DNA of 64,000 nucleotides from Halorarius litoreus (GTDB taxonomy: Archaea > Halobacteriota > Halobacteria > Halobacteriales > Haloarculaceae): positions 2,294,001 through 2,358,000 of the forward strand of contig NZ_CP101454.1 in NCBI RefSeq assembly GCF_024362405.1, in the 5' to 3' direction. A program made the translations under genes and the position numbers. Shown piece by piece: positions 17,975-26,155 of this stretch (within the stretch, counting starts at the first letter, position 1; every line of letters begins with the position of its first letter). Below the pieces are notes generated by a model. It saw only the letters and a program-made list of their open reading frames with translations, did not search any database and was not told the origin of the DNA.

Positions 17975-18886
17975 TCACTCGCCCCGCTGGTCCAGATACC
18001 GCAACACGCCCCGCGTGTTCATCGCGGCCTCGGCCTCGGCTTTCAGTTCGCCCCACACCTCGCGCATCTCGGTTTGGGCGACGAAGTGCTCGACGACCGC
18101 CTCGTCGTCGCCGAGTTCCTCGCGTTTCGCGGCGATCGCTTCGACCCAGTCGGTGAGCACCGACATGTACTCGGCGAGTCGGTCGCCGGTCTCCACAGGA
18201 CCGAAGTGAGCGTAGCAGAGGGTCTCCGGATCGATCTGTCGGATGGTCCGCACGTCGGCGATACACTGCTCGAAGTCGAAGTTCGGTGGCGGCGAGGTGA
18301 CGTGAACCTCGTCGAGCGTCGGAACGTAGATGCCCGCGGCGTCGGCCGTGTAGACGGCATCGTCGCTCGGCGAGTGGAAGATGGCGTGGTGTGGCGCGTG
18401 GCCGGGCGCGTCGTGGACCTCGATGACGCGGTCACCGAGGTCGAGCACGCTCCCGTCGTGGACCTGCTGGAGGCGACCGGCAGGGACCGGGTTCGGCTCG
18501 CCGTAGAACTGGAACTGGTCGCCGACCGCGTGCTTCGTGCCCTCCCAGAGTCGCGACGGGTCCACGAGGTGTTTCGCGCCGCGCTCGTGACAGACGACGG
18601 TGGCGTTCTCGCAGGCGTCGGCGAGAAAGCCCGCGCCACCCACCTGGTCGAGGTGGACGTGCGTGGGGACGACGTACGACACCGCTTCGGGGGCGATGCC
18701 GAGTTCGTCGAGCGCGGTGAGCGTGTTCTCGTAGTTCGCTCCGGTGCCGGTGTCGATGATGGCCGGCTCGGGCGCGTCGATAATGTAGAGCGATCCGTAC
18801 TCGGGCGTGTCGTACATTCCCGTGTCGAGATAGTACGTGTCCGAGACGCCGCCAACGTCGACTTCGAACACGTCACCGATTGCCAT
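17975..18886 (-). CDS. MBL-fold metallohydrolase with altered metal motif
   Basis: The product has 303 residues starting at MAIGDVFEVD (ATG 18886). The metal motif reads THVHLDQVGG at residues 75-84: His76, His78 and Asp80 are kept but residue 81, normally His, is Gln. Other ligands remain (APGHAPHH, YTADAAG, CYAHFGP). The family hydrolyses thioesters, esters or lactones with two metals; loss of one ligand suggests altered metal content or reduced activity. I confirmed the Gln codon (CAG) from the DNA. A copy of its last codons lies downstream at 17804. It is divergent from the BGTF-type gene. Confidence 0.8.
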   Translation of the reverse strand: MAIGDVFEVDVGGVSDTYYLDTGMYDTPEYGSLYIIDAPEPAIIDTGTGANYENTLTALDELGIAPEAVSYVVPTHVHLDQVGGAGFLADACENATVVCHERGAKHLVDPSRLWEGTKHAVGDQFQFYGEPNPVPAGRLQQVHDGSVLDLGDRVIEVHDAPGHAPHHAIFHSPSDDAVYTADAAGIYVPTLDEVHVTSPPPNFDFEQCIADVRTIRQIDPETLCYAHFGPVETGDRLAEYMSVLTDWVEAIAAKREELGDDEAVVEHFVAQTEMREVWGELKAEAEAAMNTRGVLRYLDQRGE

Positions 18887-19053
18887 ACCGAGAGGTTGCG
18901 GGGATTCGAGGATGAAACTGGCGCTCGACGCGGAGGGTTCAACCAGCGTTTCAGTTATCCAATACTTTTCGGCATCTCCCCCGGAACGGTCGGCTGCATG
19001 CCTGCCCTCCAATCGCGCAGTCGCATCGCATCGCCACCGGTGGTGGTCCACCG

Positions 19054-19797
19054 ATGAAGCACGGCGCCGTTGCCGCTGGTCTCGTCGTCGCCGTCGTCGC
19101 CGTGGGCGCCCTCGGGGTCGCCGTCGCGCCGGACGGCCTCCTCGGTCCCGCCGACCCCGGGATGGAAACTCCCGGGTCGCCGTCGGAGCCGACCGCGACG
19201 CCCGGCGCACAGGTCGACGCCGACGCCCAGTTCAACACGACTGCTCACCACGAGTCGGTCCTGTTGCCAGCTCGTGCCGACGCCCTTCTGACGGGATCGA
19301 GCGGGCTCGAACCGGGTCGCACCGTCACCGTCCGGCTCGCGTCGTCGGACGACGGGTTCGACACGACGAAAGAGGTGGTCGTCCTCGACGACGGCACGTT
19401 CGGCGCAGTGGTGAACCTCAAGGACGTGGAGCCGACCACGCACCTGACCGCCACCGTCAGCTACAACGACACCCAGCTCGCGAACGACACCGTCCGCGTC
19501 ACCGGTCCCAACGGGACGCACTTCCACGTCACGGGCGAGCGCATCACGGTCCAGAACACGACCGGGCAGACCGTTCGTGGTGCGACGAGCCTCGACCCCG
19601 GCACGAACGTCACGGTCCGCGCGCGGTCGAGCGGGTCGAGTCCGTTCCTCAAGTCGACGGTGGCGACCGTCCGCGAGAACGGGACGTTCGTCGCCACGTT
19701 CGACTTCTCCGGCGTCGACCCCGGCACCGAGTTCACCGTGACCGCCCATCACGCGGGCGACACCGTCGAGCGGTCCGGGGCTGTCACCGAGGACTGA
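19054..19797 (+). CDS. Secreted BGTF-type surface protein
   Basis: The product has 247 residues. An N-terminal hydrophobic segment (residues 5-27) is followed by a Pro/Ser/Thr-rich linker, so it is exported or membrane-anchored. Two similar beta-rich halves follow, each with a G-LEPGRTVTVRLAS or LDPGTNVTVRARS strand and a DDGTFGAVVNL or ENGTFVATFDF strand. This is the pattern of the haloarchaeal BGTF surface domain. Many NxT/NxS sites suggest N-glycosylation. No catalytic motif is seen; a surface or adhesion role is inferred. Confidence 0.7.
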   Translation: MKHGAVAAGLVVAVVAVGALGVAVAPDGLLGPADPGMETPGSPSEPTATPGAQVDADAQFNTTAHHESVLLPARADALLTGSSGLEPGRTVTVRLASSDDGFDTTKEVVVLDDGTFGAVVNLKDVEPTTHLTATVSYNDTQLANDTVRVTGPNGTHFHVTGERITVQNTTGQTVRGATSLDPGTNVTVRARSSGSSPFLKSTVATVRENGTFVATFDFSGVDPGTEFTVTAHHAGDTVERSGAVTED

Positions 19798-19871
19798 CGC
19801 GCCGCTCACCCCCGTCACACCGAACCACAGCATCGACACGCCTTTTGCGAATCCTGCGGAACCTCCGGCAA

Positions 19872-21254
19872 ATGCTCTCGCGACAGTATCTCCGCGACAA
19901 CCCCGACGAGGTGCGCAACGCCCTCGACGCCCGGGGGTACGACGATGTGGACCTCGACGCGGTTCTCGACACCTACGACGAGTGGCGCTCGCTGAAGTCG
20001 GCGGGCGACGACCTCCGCCACGAGCGCAATCAGGTGTCGTCGAAGATCGGCCAGTTGAAACAGGAGGGGAAAGAGAAGGAGGCGCAGGAGGCTATCGAGC
20101 AGTCGAGCGAACTCAAGGCCGAACTCGAGGAACTGGAGGCGCGCGCCGGCGACCTCGAAGCCGAGCTCGAACGGCAGTTGCTCGAACTGCCACAGATTCC
20201 GGACGAGTCGGTTCCGGTGGGCGACGACGAGAGCGACAACGTCGAGCGCGACCGCGTCGGCTTCGACGACCTCCGGGAGCTCCCCGACGAGGTACAGCCC
20301 CACTACGACGTCGGTGAGGCCCTCGAAATCATCGACGAGGAGCGGGGCGCGAAGACCACCGGCTCGGGGTTCTACTTCCTGAAAGGCGACGGCGCCCGCC
20401 TCGAACACGCGCTCATCCAGTTCATGCTCGACGTCCACCGCGAGCAGGACTACCACGACGTCTTCCCGCCGGTTCCCGTCAAGTCGACCTCGATGCGCGG
20501 CACCGGGCAACTCCCGAAGTTCAACCACGATGCCTACCGCATCGGCGGCGCCGAGCAGGAGGCGTACGACGACGACGACCTCTGGCTCTGTCCCACCGCG
20601 GAGGTGCCCGTCACGAACATGCACCGCGAGGAGATCCTGCTCGACGAGGACCTCCCGCTCAAGTACCAGGCGTACACGCCGAACTTCCGGCGCGAGGCGG
20701 GCGAACACGGCACCGAAACCCGAGGCATCGTCCGCGTCCACCAGTTCAACAAGGTCGAACTCGTGAATTTCGTCCGACCCGAGGAGAGCTACGACCGGCT
20801 GGACGCGCTCGTCGACGAGGCCTGCGAGGTGCTCGACCGGCTCGGGCTCCCGTATCGGACGCTCGACCTCTGTACCGGCGACCTGACGTTCGCGTCGGCG
20901 AAGACCGTCGACATCGAGGTGTGGGCGCCTGGCAACGACAGCGAGGACGGCCCCGAGCAAGGTGGGCGGTGGCTGGAAGTGTCGTCGGCGTCGAACTTCG
21001 AGGAGTTCCAGGCGCGTCGCGCCCGCATCCAGTACCGGCCCGAGCGCCACGAGTCGGCGGAGTACCTCCACACGCTGAACGCCTCGGGGACTGCGGTTGG
21101 GCGGGTAATGGTCGCCATCCTCGAGTACTACCAGAACGACGACGGCACGGTGGACGTGCCGGAGGCGCTCCAGCCGTACATGGGTGGCACCGAGGTCATC
21201 GAGGGCCACGCCCCCGTCGGGGAGAGCGCGATCGGTTCGGGCGAGCGAGACTGA
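19872..21254 (+). CDS. serS: Seryl-tRNA synthetase
   Basis: The protein has 460 residues. Residues 1-110 form the tRNA-binding antiparallel coiled coil (LKSAGDDLRHERNQV ... LEARAGDLEAELE). The class II core shows motif 2 (NFRREAGEHGTETRG) and motif 3 (ASGTAVGRVMVAI). It charges tRNA-Ser with serine and also feeds selenocysteine where used. The start is set at ATG 19872, giving the usual MLSRQYLRDNPDEV beginning. It ends one base before the stop of the convergent small membrane-protein gene. Confidence 0.97.
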   Translation: MLSRQYLRDNPDEVRNALDARGYDDVDLDAVLDTYDEWRSLKSAGDDLRHERNQVSSKIGQLKQEGKEKEAQEAIEQSSELKAELEELEARAGDLEAELERQLLELPQIPDESVPVGDDESDNVERDRVGFDDLRELPDEVQPHYDVGEALEIIDEERGAKTTGSGFYFLKGDGARLEHALIQFMLDVHREQDYHDVFPPVPVKSTSMRGTGQLPKFNHDAYRIGGAEQEAYDDDDLWLCPTAEVPVTNMHREEILLDEDLPLKYQAYTPNFRREAGEHGTETRGIVRVHQFNKVELVNFVRPEESYDRLDALVDEACEVLDRLGLPYRTLDLCTGDLTFASAKTVDIEVWAPGNDSEDGPEQGGRWLEVSSASNFEEFQARRARIQYRPERHESAEYLHTLNASGTAVGRVMVAILEYYQNDDGTVDVPEALQPYMGGTEVIEGHAPVGESAIGSGERD

Positions 21255-21255
21255 T

Positions 21256-21513
21256 TCAGGCCGTCGCGCGCCCGTGGCGGTGGCCGAGATAGAACGCTGC
21301 CGCGGGGACGACGAGGAACGCGACGACGTTCACCGCGAGCAACAGTAGGCTGACGGTCTGGCCGACGGTACCGACCGTGGGGAGCCACGACCTCCCTTCG
21401 ACGAAACCAGTTACCAGCGCCTCGGCGGCGATACGGAGCGCGAACACCGCGAGGACGAGCGCCACGACGCCCAGCGGGTAGCGAACGGACGGTGAGTGTA
21501 GATTCAGGGACAC
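21256..21513 (-). CDS. Small membrane protein, 85 residues
   Basis: Two to three hydrophobic helices are visible (about residues 13-33 and 47-76), with a His/Arg-rich end (LGHRHGRATA). The intervening loop holds GRSWLPTVGT. No motif ties it to a named family. It is convergent with serS and 44 bp downstream of the alpha/beta hydrolase start-side neighbour on the same strand. I cannot propose a function. Confidence 0.6.
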   Translation of the reverse strand: MSLNLHSPSVRYPLGVVALVLAVFALRIAAEALVTGFVEGRSWLPTVGTVGQTVSLLLLAVNVVAFLVVPAAAFYLGHRHGRATA

Positions 21514-21557
21514 GTTTCTGGGTGTGGATGCGACACCGATAGCTGTTCCGCCGACTG

Positions 21558-22751
21558 TCAGGCCACGAGCGTCTCGTCGAGCCAGTCGTAGATGACGCCC
21601 GTCGCGAGCCGCAGGTTCCCGACCTGACAGTGCTCGCCCGCGCCCTCCTCGGTGGTGAACACGCGCAGCGTGGTCGGTCCTGCGAGTTCGTCGACGAACG
21701 CCTGTGCCAGCCCGAGCGGGACGAAGTGGTCGTCCTCACCCGCGAGCACGAGGGTCGGACACCCGATTCGGTGTGCGAGTCCCGCGAGCGAGAACTCGCG
21801 GAGTCGCCGCTGGAGGTCGGCAGCGCCGTCGACGCCGAACACCCACCGGGAGTTCTGCATGAGCCAGCGCGACTCCACGCTGAACTGACTGGCGAGCGTG
21901 GCGAGCCCGTTCACCAGCGCGTCCGGGAGATGTAACATGAGGCGGGCGAGCCGGGGGTTCTCGTAGGCCGACGCGCCCCAGAGGTCGTGCATGTGGTCGA
22001 ACGCGACGCAGGCGGCGATTCGGTCGTCGAACGCCGCCGCGCGCGGGGCGTAGTAGCCGCCGAAGCTCACCCCCACGAGGCCGATGGCCCCGGGGTCGAC
22101 GTCTGGACGCTCGGTCAGGTAGTCGAGGACGGGACCAACGACGTGCTCCCAGTCGGCGCGCGCGGCCAGTCCCTCTTTCCTGAGGGGTGCGCCCTGTCCC
22201 GGTCCCTCGAACAGCAGCACGGTGTACCCCCGGGCGAGCGCCTCGGGGACGCCACAGAGGAAGTAGAGCTCCTCGGCGAGCGAGTCGAAGCCGCCGAGAC
22301 AGACGACCGTCGGCCGCGGCCCGTCAGCGTCGGGGGGCGCGAACAGGTAGCCAGGGAGCGTCGTCTCCTCGTAGGAGATCTCTACCTGTTCGGGGGGTGC
22401 ATCGAGCAGGGCCATCCCGGCGCGGAACGCCCGGCGGCTCGCCTCGTAGGTCTGGGGGCGTCGCGGGTCGTCGCTGTCGAGGAAGAACTCCGCGGTCCGG
22501 TAGTAGGTGTGCGCCCGGAGGTAGCCGAACCGGGCGGTCCGGTCGTTCCCTGCCTCGTGGGCGTCGTCTGCCGCGCGCTCAACCCCTTCGGCCGTGCGAC
22601 GCCACTCGGTGTGCCAGGCCTCGGTGTCGCCGTCGTCGATGCGGTCGGCGGTCACCAGCACCTCGCCGGGCTCCGTGCCGCCGAAGGTGGTGTACGCCAG
22701 CGCGCGGAGGGTCTGGTAGTCGAACGCCTGCCCGTCGAAGTGAACACGCAT
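21558..22751 (-). CDS. Alpha/beta hydrolase, FrsA / DUF1100-like
   Basis: The product has 397 residues from the ATG at 22751 (MRVHFDGQAF). A helical N-terminal cap of about 120 residues is followed by the alpha/beta core: VVCLGGFDS, the nucleophile elbow GVSFGG with Ser229, an acidic residue in AGEDDHFVP, and a late His in GAGEHCQVGN. This layout (large N-terminal cap plus FEGPGQG) matches FrsA and 2,6-dihydroxypseudooxynicotine-hydrolase-like enzymes that cleave C-C or ester bonds. The substrate is unknown. It is upstream of nothing co-directional except a small membrane gene. Confidence 0.8.
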   Translation of the reverse strand: MRVHFDGQAFDYQTLRALAYTTFGGTEPGEVLVTADRIDDGDTEAWHTEWRRTAEGVERAADDAHEAGNDRTARFGYLRAHTYYRTAEFFLDSDDPRRPQTYEASRRAFRAGMALLDAPPEQVEISYEETTLPGYLFAPPDADGPRPTVVCLGGFDSLAEELYFLCGVPEALARGYTVLLFEGPGQGAPLRKEGLAARADWEHVVGPVLDYLTERPDVDPGAIGLVGVSFGGYYAPRAAAFDDRIAACVAFDHMHDLWGASAYENPRLARLMLHLPDALVNGLATLASQFSVESRWLMQNSRWVFGVDGAADLQRRLREFSLAGLAHRIGCPTLVLAGEDDHFVPLGLAQAFVDELAGPTTLRVFTTEEGAGEHCQVGNLRLATGVIYDWLDETLVA

Positions 22752-22830
22752 ACGACGTGAGCGACGGCCCGCAAGAAAAAATTGTGGCAGGCCCGCTGCC
22801 ATGGGCGGACGGACGAACAGCCCGGCCGAT

Positions 22831-23157
22831 TCAGTGCGTGTAGGTTCGGAGTCGTTCGATACGACCGTCCACGAACGCGAACGTATCGACGAACCGGAAC
22901 AGCGGGTCGCCGTCGGCACCCTCCAGTCGCCCCTCGACGGCGACGCGGTCGTCGGCCGGATACACCGCCTCGACGACGTGGCGGGTGTCGGTTCGCGGCC
23001 GCGACTCGCGCATGAACCGGACGAACGCGTCTGCCCCCTCGATGGTCCGGTCGGGGCGGTCGTGGACGAACTCGTCTGCGAGGAGGGAACGGAGGCGGTC
23101 GTACGCCCCGGCGTCGATACTCTCGTAGTAGCTCCGGGCGACGGCGGCGCGGTCCAT
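22831..23157 (-). CDS. SnoaL-like / NTF2-superfamily protein
   Basis: The product has 108 residues from the ATG at 23157 ([20 protein letters not shown]). The pattern is that of SnoaL-type polyketide-cyclase or ketosteroid-isomerase-like folds: an N-terminal helix pair, [19 protein letters not shown], then strands ending [18 protein letters not shown]. The family includes isomerases, dehydratases and ligand-binding proteins. No partner enzyme is adjacent except the alpha/beta hydrolase 80 bp downstream. It is divergent from Tsr3 with an 82-bp gap. Confidence 0.75.
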   Translation of the reverse strand: MDRAAVARSYYESIDAGAYDRLRSLLADEFVHDRPDRTIEGADAFVRFMRESRPRTDTRHVVEAVYPADDRVAVEGRLEGADGDPLFRFVDTFAFVDGRIERLRTYTH

Positions 23158-23239
23158 GACTGTGCCGACGCGAGCGACCGACAAAAGCCCCGGGCACGCG
23201 GGACGAGCCGCTTTTTGCGCCGCGGGTGAAACGGGGGCT

Positions 23240-23731
23240 GTGGACCTGCACGTCCGGTACGAGGGTGACGACGACCCGAAGAAGTGTACGGCCCGGAAGC
23301 TCGCGCGCTTCGACCTCGCGGAGCTCCATCGCTCGCCGCGGTCGGTCCCGGCCGGCATCGTCCTCGACCCGTACGCCGAGCAGGCGCTCTCGCCCGCCGA
23401 TTCGGGGTGGGACGTGCTGGTCGCGCTCGACTGCTCGTGGGAGACTGCCGAAGAAGAGGCGTTCAAACTCCGCGGCGACCACCGTGCGCTACCGTATCTG
23501 GTCGCGGGTAACCCCGTGAGCTACGGGACGCCGTTCCGCCTCAACACCGTCGAGGCGTTCGCTGCCGCCTGTTATATTCTGGGAGACCGCGCGCAGGCCG
23601 AACAGCTCATGTCGAAGTTCCGCTGGGGGCACACCTTCCTCGAACTCAACGAGGAGCCCCTGGAGCGGTACGCAAACTGTGCGAACTCGGCGGAGGTCGT
23701 CGCGGTGCAGGAGGAGTATCTGGACCGCTAG
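23240..23731 (+). CDS. tsr3: rRNA aminocarboxypropyltransferase Tsr3 (DUF367)
   Basis: The product has 163 residues from a GTG start at 23240 ([29 protein letters not shown]), the usual start of archaeal Tsr3; the longer frame from 23156 overlaps the divergent gene and has no family similarity. Conserved features are [36 protein letters not shown] and an [11 protein letters not shown] end. Tsr3 transfers the aminocarboxypropyl group of S-adenosylmethionine to a modified uridine of small-subunit rRNA, a late ribosome-maturation step. The 3' end overlaps the next convergent gene by 4 bp. Confidence 0.88.
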   Translation: MDLHVRYEGDDDPKKCTARKLARFDLAELHRSPRSVPAGIVLDPYAEQALSPADSGWDVLVALDCSWETAEEEAFKLRGDHRALPYLVAGNPVSYGTPFRLNTVEAFAAACYILGDRAQAEQLMSKFRWGHTFLELNEEPLERYANCANSAEVVAVQEEYLDR

Positions 23732-24162
23732 GCGACGGGCGCGAACGCCTCGTTGACAGCCGTGGACACACCGAGGTCGGCGAGTTCACGTTCGAGGTCC
23801 GGCGCTGGAATCGTCTCGTCGCGCTTCGAGAGCGCGGCGGCGTGGTACAGATACGAGATCCGCAGCAGGTCGACGCCCAGCTGGACGTTCGCGGGGACGG
23901 TGACGTGGAACGTCGTCCACCCCGAATCCGGGTAGAGGTGGTGCGGCTCGGTGCGGCCGCTCTCGACGAGCGCATCGCGGAGCCGCCGCGGGAAGTTGAT
24001 GTCGACGAACCCGTTGGCGTGGACGTGACCGATTTCGCGGTTGCCGAGGCGGAACTCGCGGCCGCCGAACCGGTGGGGCTCGGCGATGACGCCCGGCAGG
24101 TCGAGCGTTCGCTGGACCACACGGTCGACGAGGGTCGGCTCGGTCTGTGGAATCGGCGCCAT
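23728..24162 (-). CDS. Luciferase-domain (DUF5519-like) protein, copy 2
   Basis: The product has 144 residues. It shares the core [17 protein letters not shown] ... [19 protein letters not shown] and SGWTTFHV with its upstream neighbour, so the two are tandem paralogues. The pattern is that of the small luciferase-domain family, in which conserved Arg/His residues follow the GH motif. These proteins are not light-emitting enzymes; their biochemical role is not settled. Its ATG overlaps the upstream stop (TGATG on the minus strand), so translation is coupled. Confidence 0.7.
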   Translation of the reverse strand: MAPIPQTEPTLVDRVVQRTLDLPGVIAEPHRFGGREFRLGNREIGHVHANGFVDINFPRRLRDALVESGRTEPHHLYPDSGWTTFHVTVPANVQLGVDLLRISYLYHAAALSKRDETIPAPDLERELADLGVSTAVNEAFAPVA

Positions 24163-24593
24163 CAGGCCATCGCCATGATTGCCTCGCGGAGGTCGTCGTC
24201 CGCGCCGAACGTCTCGAGTTCGGCCTCGACGTCGATGTCGTCGGCCATCGACGCCTTCCCGTCGTCGTGGCTCACGTCGAGGACGTAGTAACAGTACGCC
24301 AGCCGCAGGAGCTTCGTTGCCTCCTCGACGTCATCCTCGCCGCGGATGGTGAACGTGGTCCAGCCGGTCTTGCCGTACATCGGGTGCGGCTCGGTGCGAC
24401 CGGCGGCGACCAGCGCCTCTCGGACCGGAATCGACAGCGGGAGGTCGAGCGACCCGTCGTCGTCGATGTGGCCGAAATCCTCACCGGCGAACATGAACTC
24501 CGTTCGGCCGCCACGGCGCTGTTCGACGCTCACGCCGTCCCACTCACTCACCTGCGATACGATCGACTCTTCGATTGGCTGTGCAATAGGCAT
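24162..24593 (-). CDS. Luciferase-domain (DUF5519-like) protein, copy 1
   Basis: The product has 143 residues, starting at ATG 24593 (MPIAQPIEESIV); a GTG two codons upstream is also possible. It shares R-GGRTEFMFAGEDFGHID, the VREALVAAGRTEPH core and TGWTTFTI with the next gene. The N-terminal 25 residues form a helix. TTTATTA on the minus strand about 30 bp upstream (plus-strand TAATAAA near 24622) is a good promoter. The two genes form an operon and may encode a heterodimer; that is inference from the overlap and paralogy. Confidence 0.7.
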   Translation of the reverse strand: MPIAQPIEESIVSQVSEWDGVSVEQRRGGRTEFMFAGEDFGHIDDDGSLDLPLSIPVREALVAAGRTEPHPMYGKTGWTTFTIRGEDDVEEATKLLRLAYCYYVLDVSHDDGKASMADDIDVEAELETFGADDDLREAIMAMA

Positions 24594-24680
24594 GGACACC
24601 GTACGAAAACGCTCGGAGCGGTAATAAACCGGAACTGCTTACCTGTATTTCGCGAGATACTAATGGGGCGTTACTGGTCG

Positions 24681-25703
24681 CTATCGGACACCAAACCCGA
24701 CCGGTGGGTCGAGTGGACTCCGGGGTAAGCCGGCGGCGGGCTCGGGGTCGTTGTAGCCACCGGGGGCCACGTCGTTCGGTCCGTCGGGGTAGAACAGCGC
24801 TGCGAGTGCCTGCACCTGCTCGCGCCCGATCCCGAGCTCGAACTGGCCGCCACCGTACATGGTAATGTCGTTCCGGCGGGCGAAGTCGACGGTATCGAAC
24901 AGCGACTCGACGGTCCCGAACCGCGAGGGCTTGATGTTGAGCCACTGCGGCTCCCACGGCAGCGCCTGCACCGACGGGACGCCCGTTATCGGGTAGTCCC
25001 ACGCGAGCCGGTCGGCCACGTCGTCCAGCAGCGGCATCGTCTCCTCGGTCACTGCGGGGTCCTCGATGACGGCATCGGGGAACGCCGACAGGAGCCGCTC
25101 GTAGAACGCCGGGTCCGGTTCCGTATCGACGTCGGTGCTCTCGTACAGCCCCTTCAAATCGAGCGTTCTGACGCGGTCGGTCTCGGCCAGCCGCGCTACG
25201 AGTGCGTCGCTCCACTCCGGCGTCGGGTCGAGTTTGAACTCCGCGTCGGGGTTCACGTCGAAGATGATCTCGATACGCTCGAAGCCCTCCAGTCGGGTGG
25301 AGACGACGAACCGGACCGGGTCGGGGTCAGTGTCGAACGCGTCCGCAAGCGTCATCCCCTGCTGTTTCAACGCGAGGTCGAGCGCCGCGCTCTCGAACGC
25401 CCACCGGCGCATCGCCGGGGCGTGGTGCTGGTTCGGCTCGCCGTCGGGCCAGAGGTCGACCCGCGCGAGCGCGTCGGAGAAGCCGTCGAACGTGTACTCG
25501 CCGGTCAGGTCGGGCCGGGGGTAGGGGTCGTGGTCCTCGGCCTCGTAACAGACGTCTTCGCCGCGGCCGACGCGTCCCTCGCCCGAAAGTTCGACCGTCG
25601 TGGTGACACGGGTGAAGCCGCTCGACGTGTCGCGCTCCCGGCGGTCGAGCGTGAGCGACTCGACGACCAGCGGGAGGTCCGCGACCATCTCGTAGTGGCG
25701 CAT
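24681..25703 (-). CDS. Enolase-superfamily enzyme
   Basis: The product has 340 residues. It has a mandelate-racemase/muconate-lactonising layout: an N-terminal capping region, then a barrel with FDVNPDAEFKLDP, DLKGLYE, AVIEDPAV and LNIKPSRFGTVESLFD, and a final GGGQFELGIG. These positions carry the acidic metal ligands and lysines usual in the superfamily, but the spacing is not that of well-known subgroups, so the reaction (racemisation, dehydration, cycloisomerisation) cannot be named. It is upstream of and co-directional with the luciferase-domain pair, 87 bp apart, and divergent from L40e. Confidence 0.75.
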   Translation of the reverse strand: MRHYEMVADLPLVVESLTLDRRERDTSSGFTRVTTTVELSGEGRVGRGEDVCYEAEDHDPYPRPDLTGEYTFDGFSDALARVDLWPDGEPNQHHAPAMRRWAFESAALDLALKQQGMTLADAFDTDPDPVRFVVSTRLEGFERIEIIFDVNPDAEFKLDPTPEWSDALVARLAETDRVRTLDLKGLYESTDVDTEPDPAFYERLLSAFPDAVIEDPAVTEETMPLLDDVADRLAWDYPITGVPSVQALPWEPQWLNIKPSRFGTVESLFDTVDFARRNDITMYGGGQFELGIGREQVQALAALFYPDGPNDVAPGGYNDPEPAAGLPRSPLDPPVGFGVR

Positions 25704-25754
25704 ACGGTCCCGTGGGTGGCAAGCCCCATAAACCGCCGCGAGACGACTCGGAAA

Positions 25755-25763
25755 GGTTTAACC
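25755..25763 (+). promoter_or_regulatory. Promoter of the L40e gene
   Basis: GGTTTAACC is centred about 27 nt before the ATG at 25786, as expected for a leaderless ribosomal-protein mRNA. Confidence 0.55.
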
Positions 25764-25785
25764 GCGCCGTCCCGGTACCGGTGGT

Positions 25786-25935
25786 ATGGCCAGTTTCGAG
25801 AAAGCGGAGGCGCGAACCCTCAACAAGATGATCTGCATGCGGTGTAACGCACGGAACGCGCCACGGGCGAAGCGATGCCGGAAGTGCGGCTACGCCAAGC
25901 TGCGGCCGAAGGCGAAGGAGCGTCGAGCAGCCTGA
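25786..25935 (+). CDS. rpl40e: 50S ribosomal protein L40e
   Basis: The product has 49 residues beginning [20 protein letters not shown]. Two CxxC pairs (CMRC, CRKC) form the zinc ribbon; the C-terminus is Arg/Lys-rich ([12 protein letters not shown]), as expected for an rRNA-binding protein. Length and motif order match archaeal L40e exactly. It is a component of the large ribosomal subunit. The end of the gene, including the stop codon, forms the left arm of a mini-hairpin (25927-25951), so a structured 3' end directly follows translation. Confidence 0.95.
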   Translation: MASFEKAEARTLNKMICMRCNARNAPRAKRCRKCGYAKLRPKAKERRAA

Positions 25936-25951
25936 GCGCAGCGAGGGCTGC
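25927..25951 (+). repeat. GNA mini-hairpin at the L40e stop
   Basis: GCAGCCT (25927-25933) pairs with GGGCTGC (25945-25951), one T-G wobble, around the 11-nt loop GAGCGCAGCGA. The loop fits the family consensus GA-N-CG-N-AG-N'-GA with N = G and N' = C. It overlaps the last codons and the stop of L40e. Confidence 0.75.
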
Positions 25952-25988
25952 GTTCGAGTGAGCGGGAGCGCAGCGACACGCGAGCCGA

Positions 25989-26019
25989 GCGGCGTAAGCG
26001 TAGCGCGACGCCGCTTTTT
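25989..26019 (+). terminator. Terminator-like hairpin plus T-run
   Basis: GCGGCGT (25989-25995) pairs perfectly with ACGCCGC (26008-26014), followed directly by TTTTT. The 12-nt loop contains GCGTAGC, again a C(GTA)G-capped mini-stem. It is likely the end of the L40e transcript. Confidence 0.6.
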
Positions 26020-26025
26020 GTGCGA

Positions 26026-26046
26026 ACGGGGAACGTAGTGACCCGT
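26026..26046 (+). repeat. GNA mini-hairpin
   Basis: ACGGG (26026-26030) pairs with CCCGT (26042-26046) around GAACGTAGTGA. The loop fits the family consensus with N = A and N' = T. Confidence 0.7.
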
Positions 26047-26122
26047 GAGCGTCGGGCGGCCTGACCGCAGGGACTGCGTCCTCCTCCTCGTCACTCTCGG
26101 TCCCCGAGAGCCGCGGCTCAAC

Positions 26123-26130
26123 TTTTTATC
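26123..26130 (+). promoter_or_regulatory. TATA-like box of candidate RNA B
   Basis: TTTTTATC is the strongest promoter-like sequence in the gap and lies 25-32 nt before base 26155. No protein starts at that distance: the GTG there is followed by CAG and a TGA stop. Confidence 0.5.
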
Positions 26131-26133
26131 CGA

Positions 26134-26155
26134 ACCCGCGACCACCGTCCCCGTG
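26134..26155 (+). repeat. 22-bp sequence shared with 13344-13365 (copy B)
   Basis: Identical to copy A over 22 bases. It lies immediately downstream of a good TATA-like box and immediately upstream of a foldable segment, so its position relative to promoter and structure is the same as at the first site. Confidence 0.75.

Noticed and set aside
17730..18266. Overlapping 178-codon frame across the MBL 3' end
   Set aside because: Arg-rich shadow of the MBL gene in another frame; it does, however, cover the C-terminal fragment reported separately.
23157..23239. Tsr3 start at the ATG near 23156
   Set aside because: It would overlap the divergent SnoaL-like start and add 28 residues without family similarity; the GTG at 23240 matches the conserved start.
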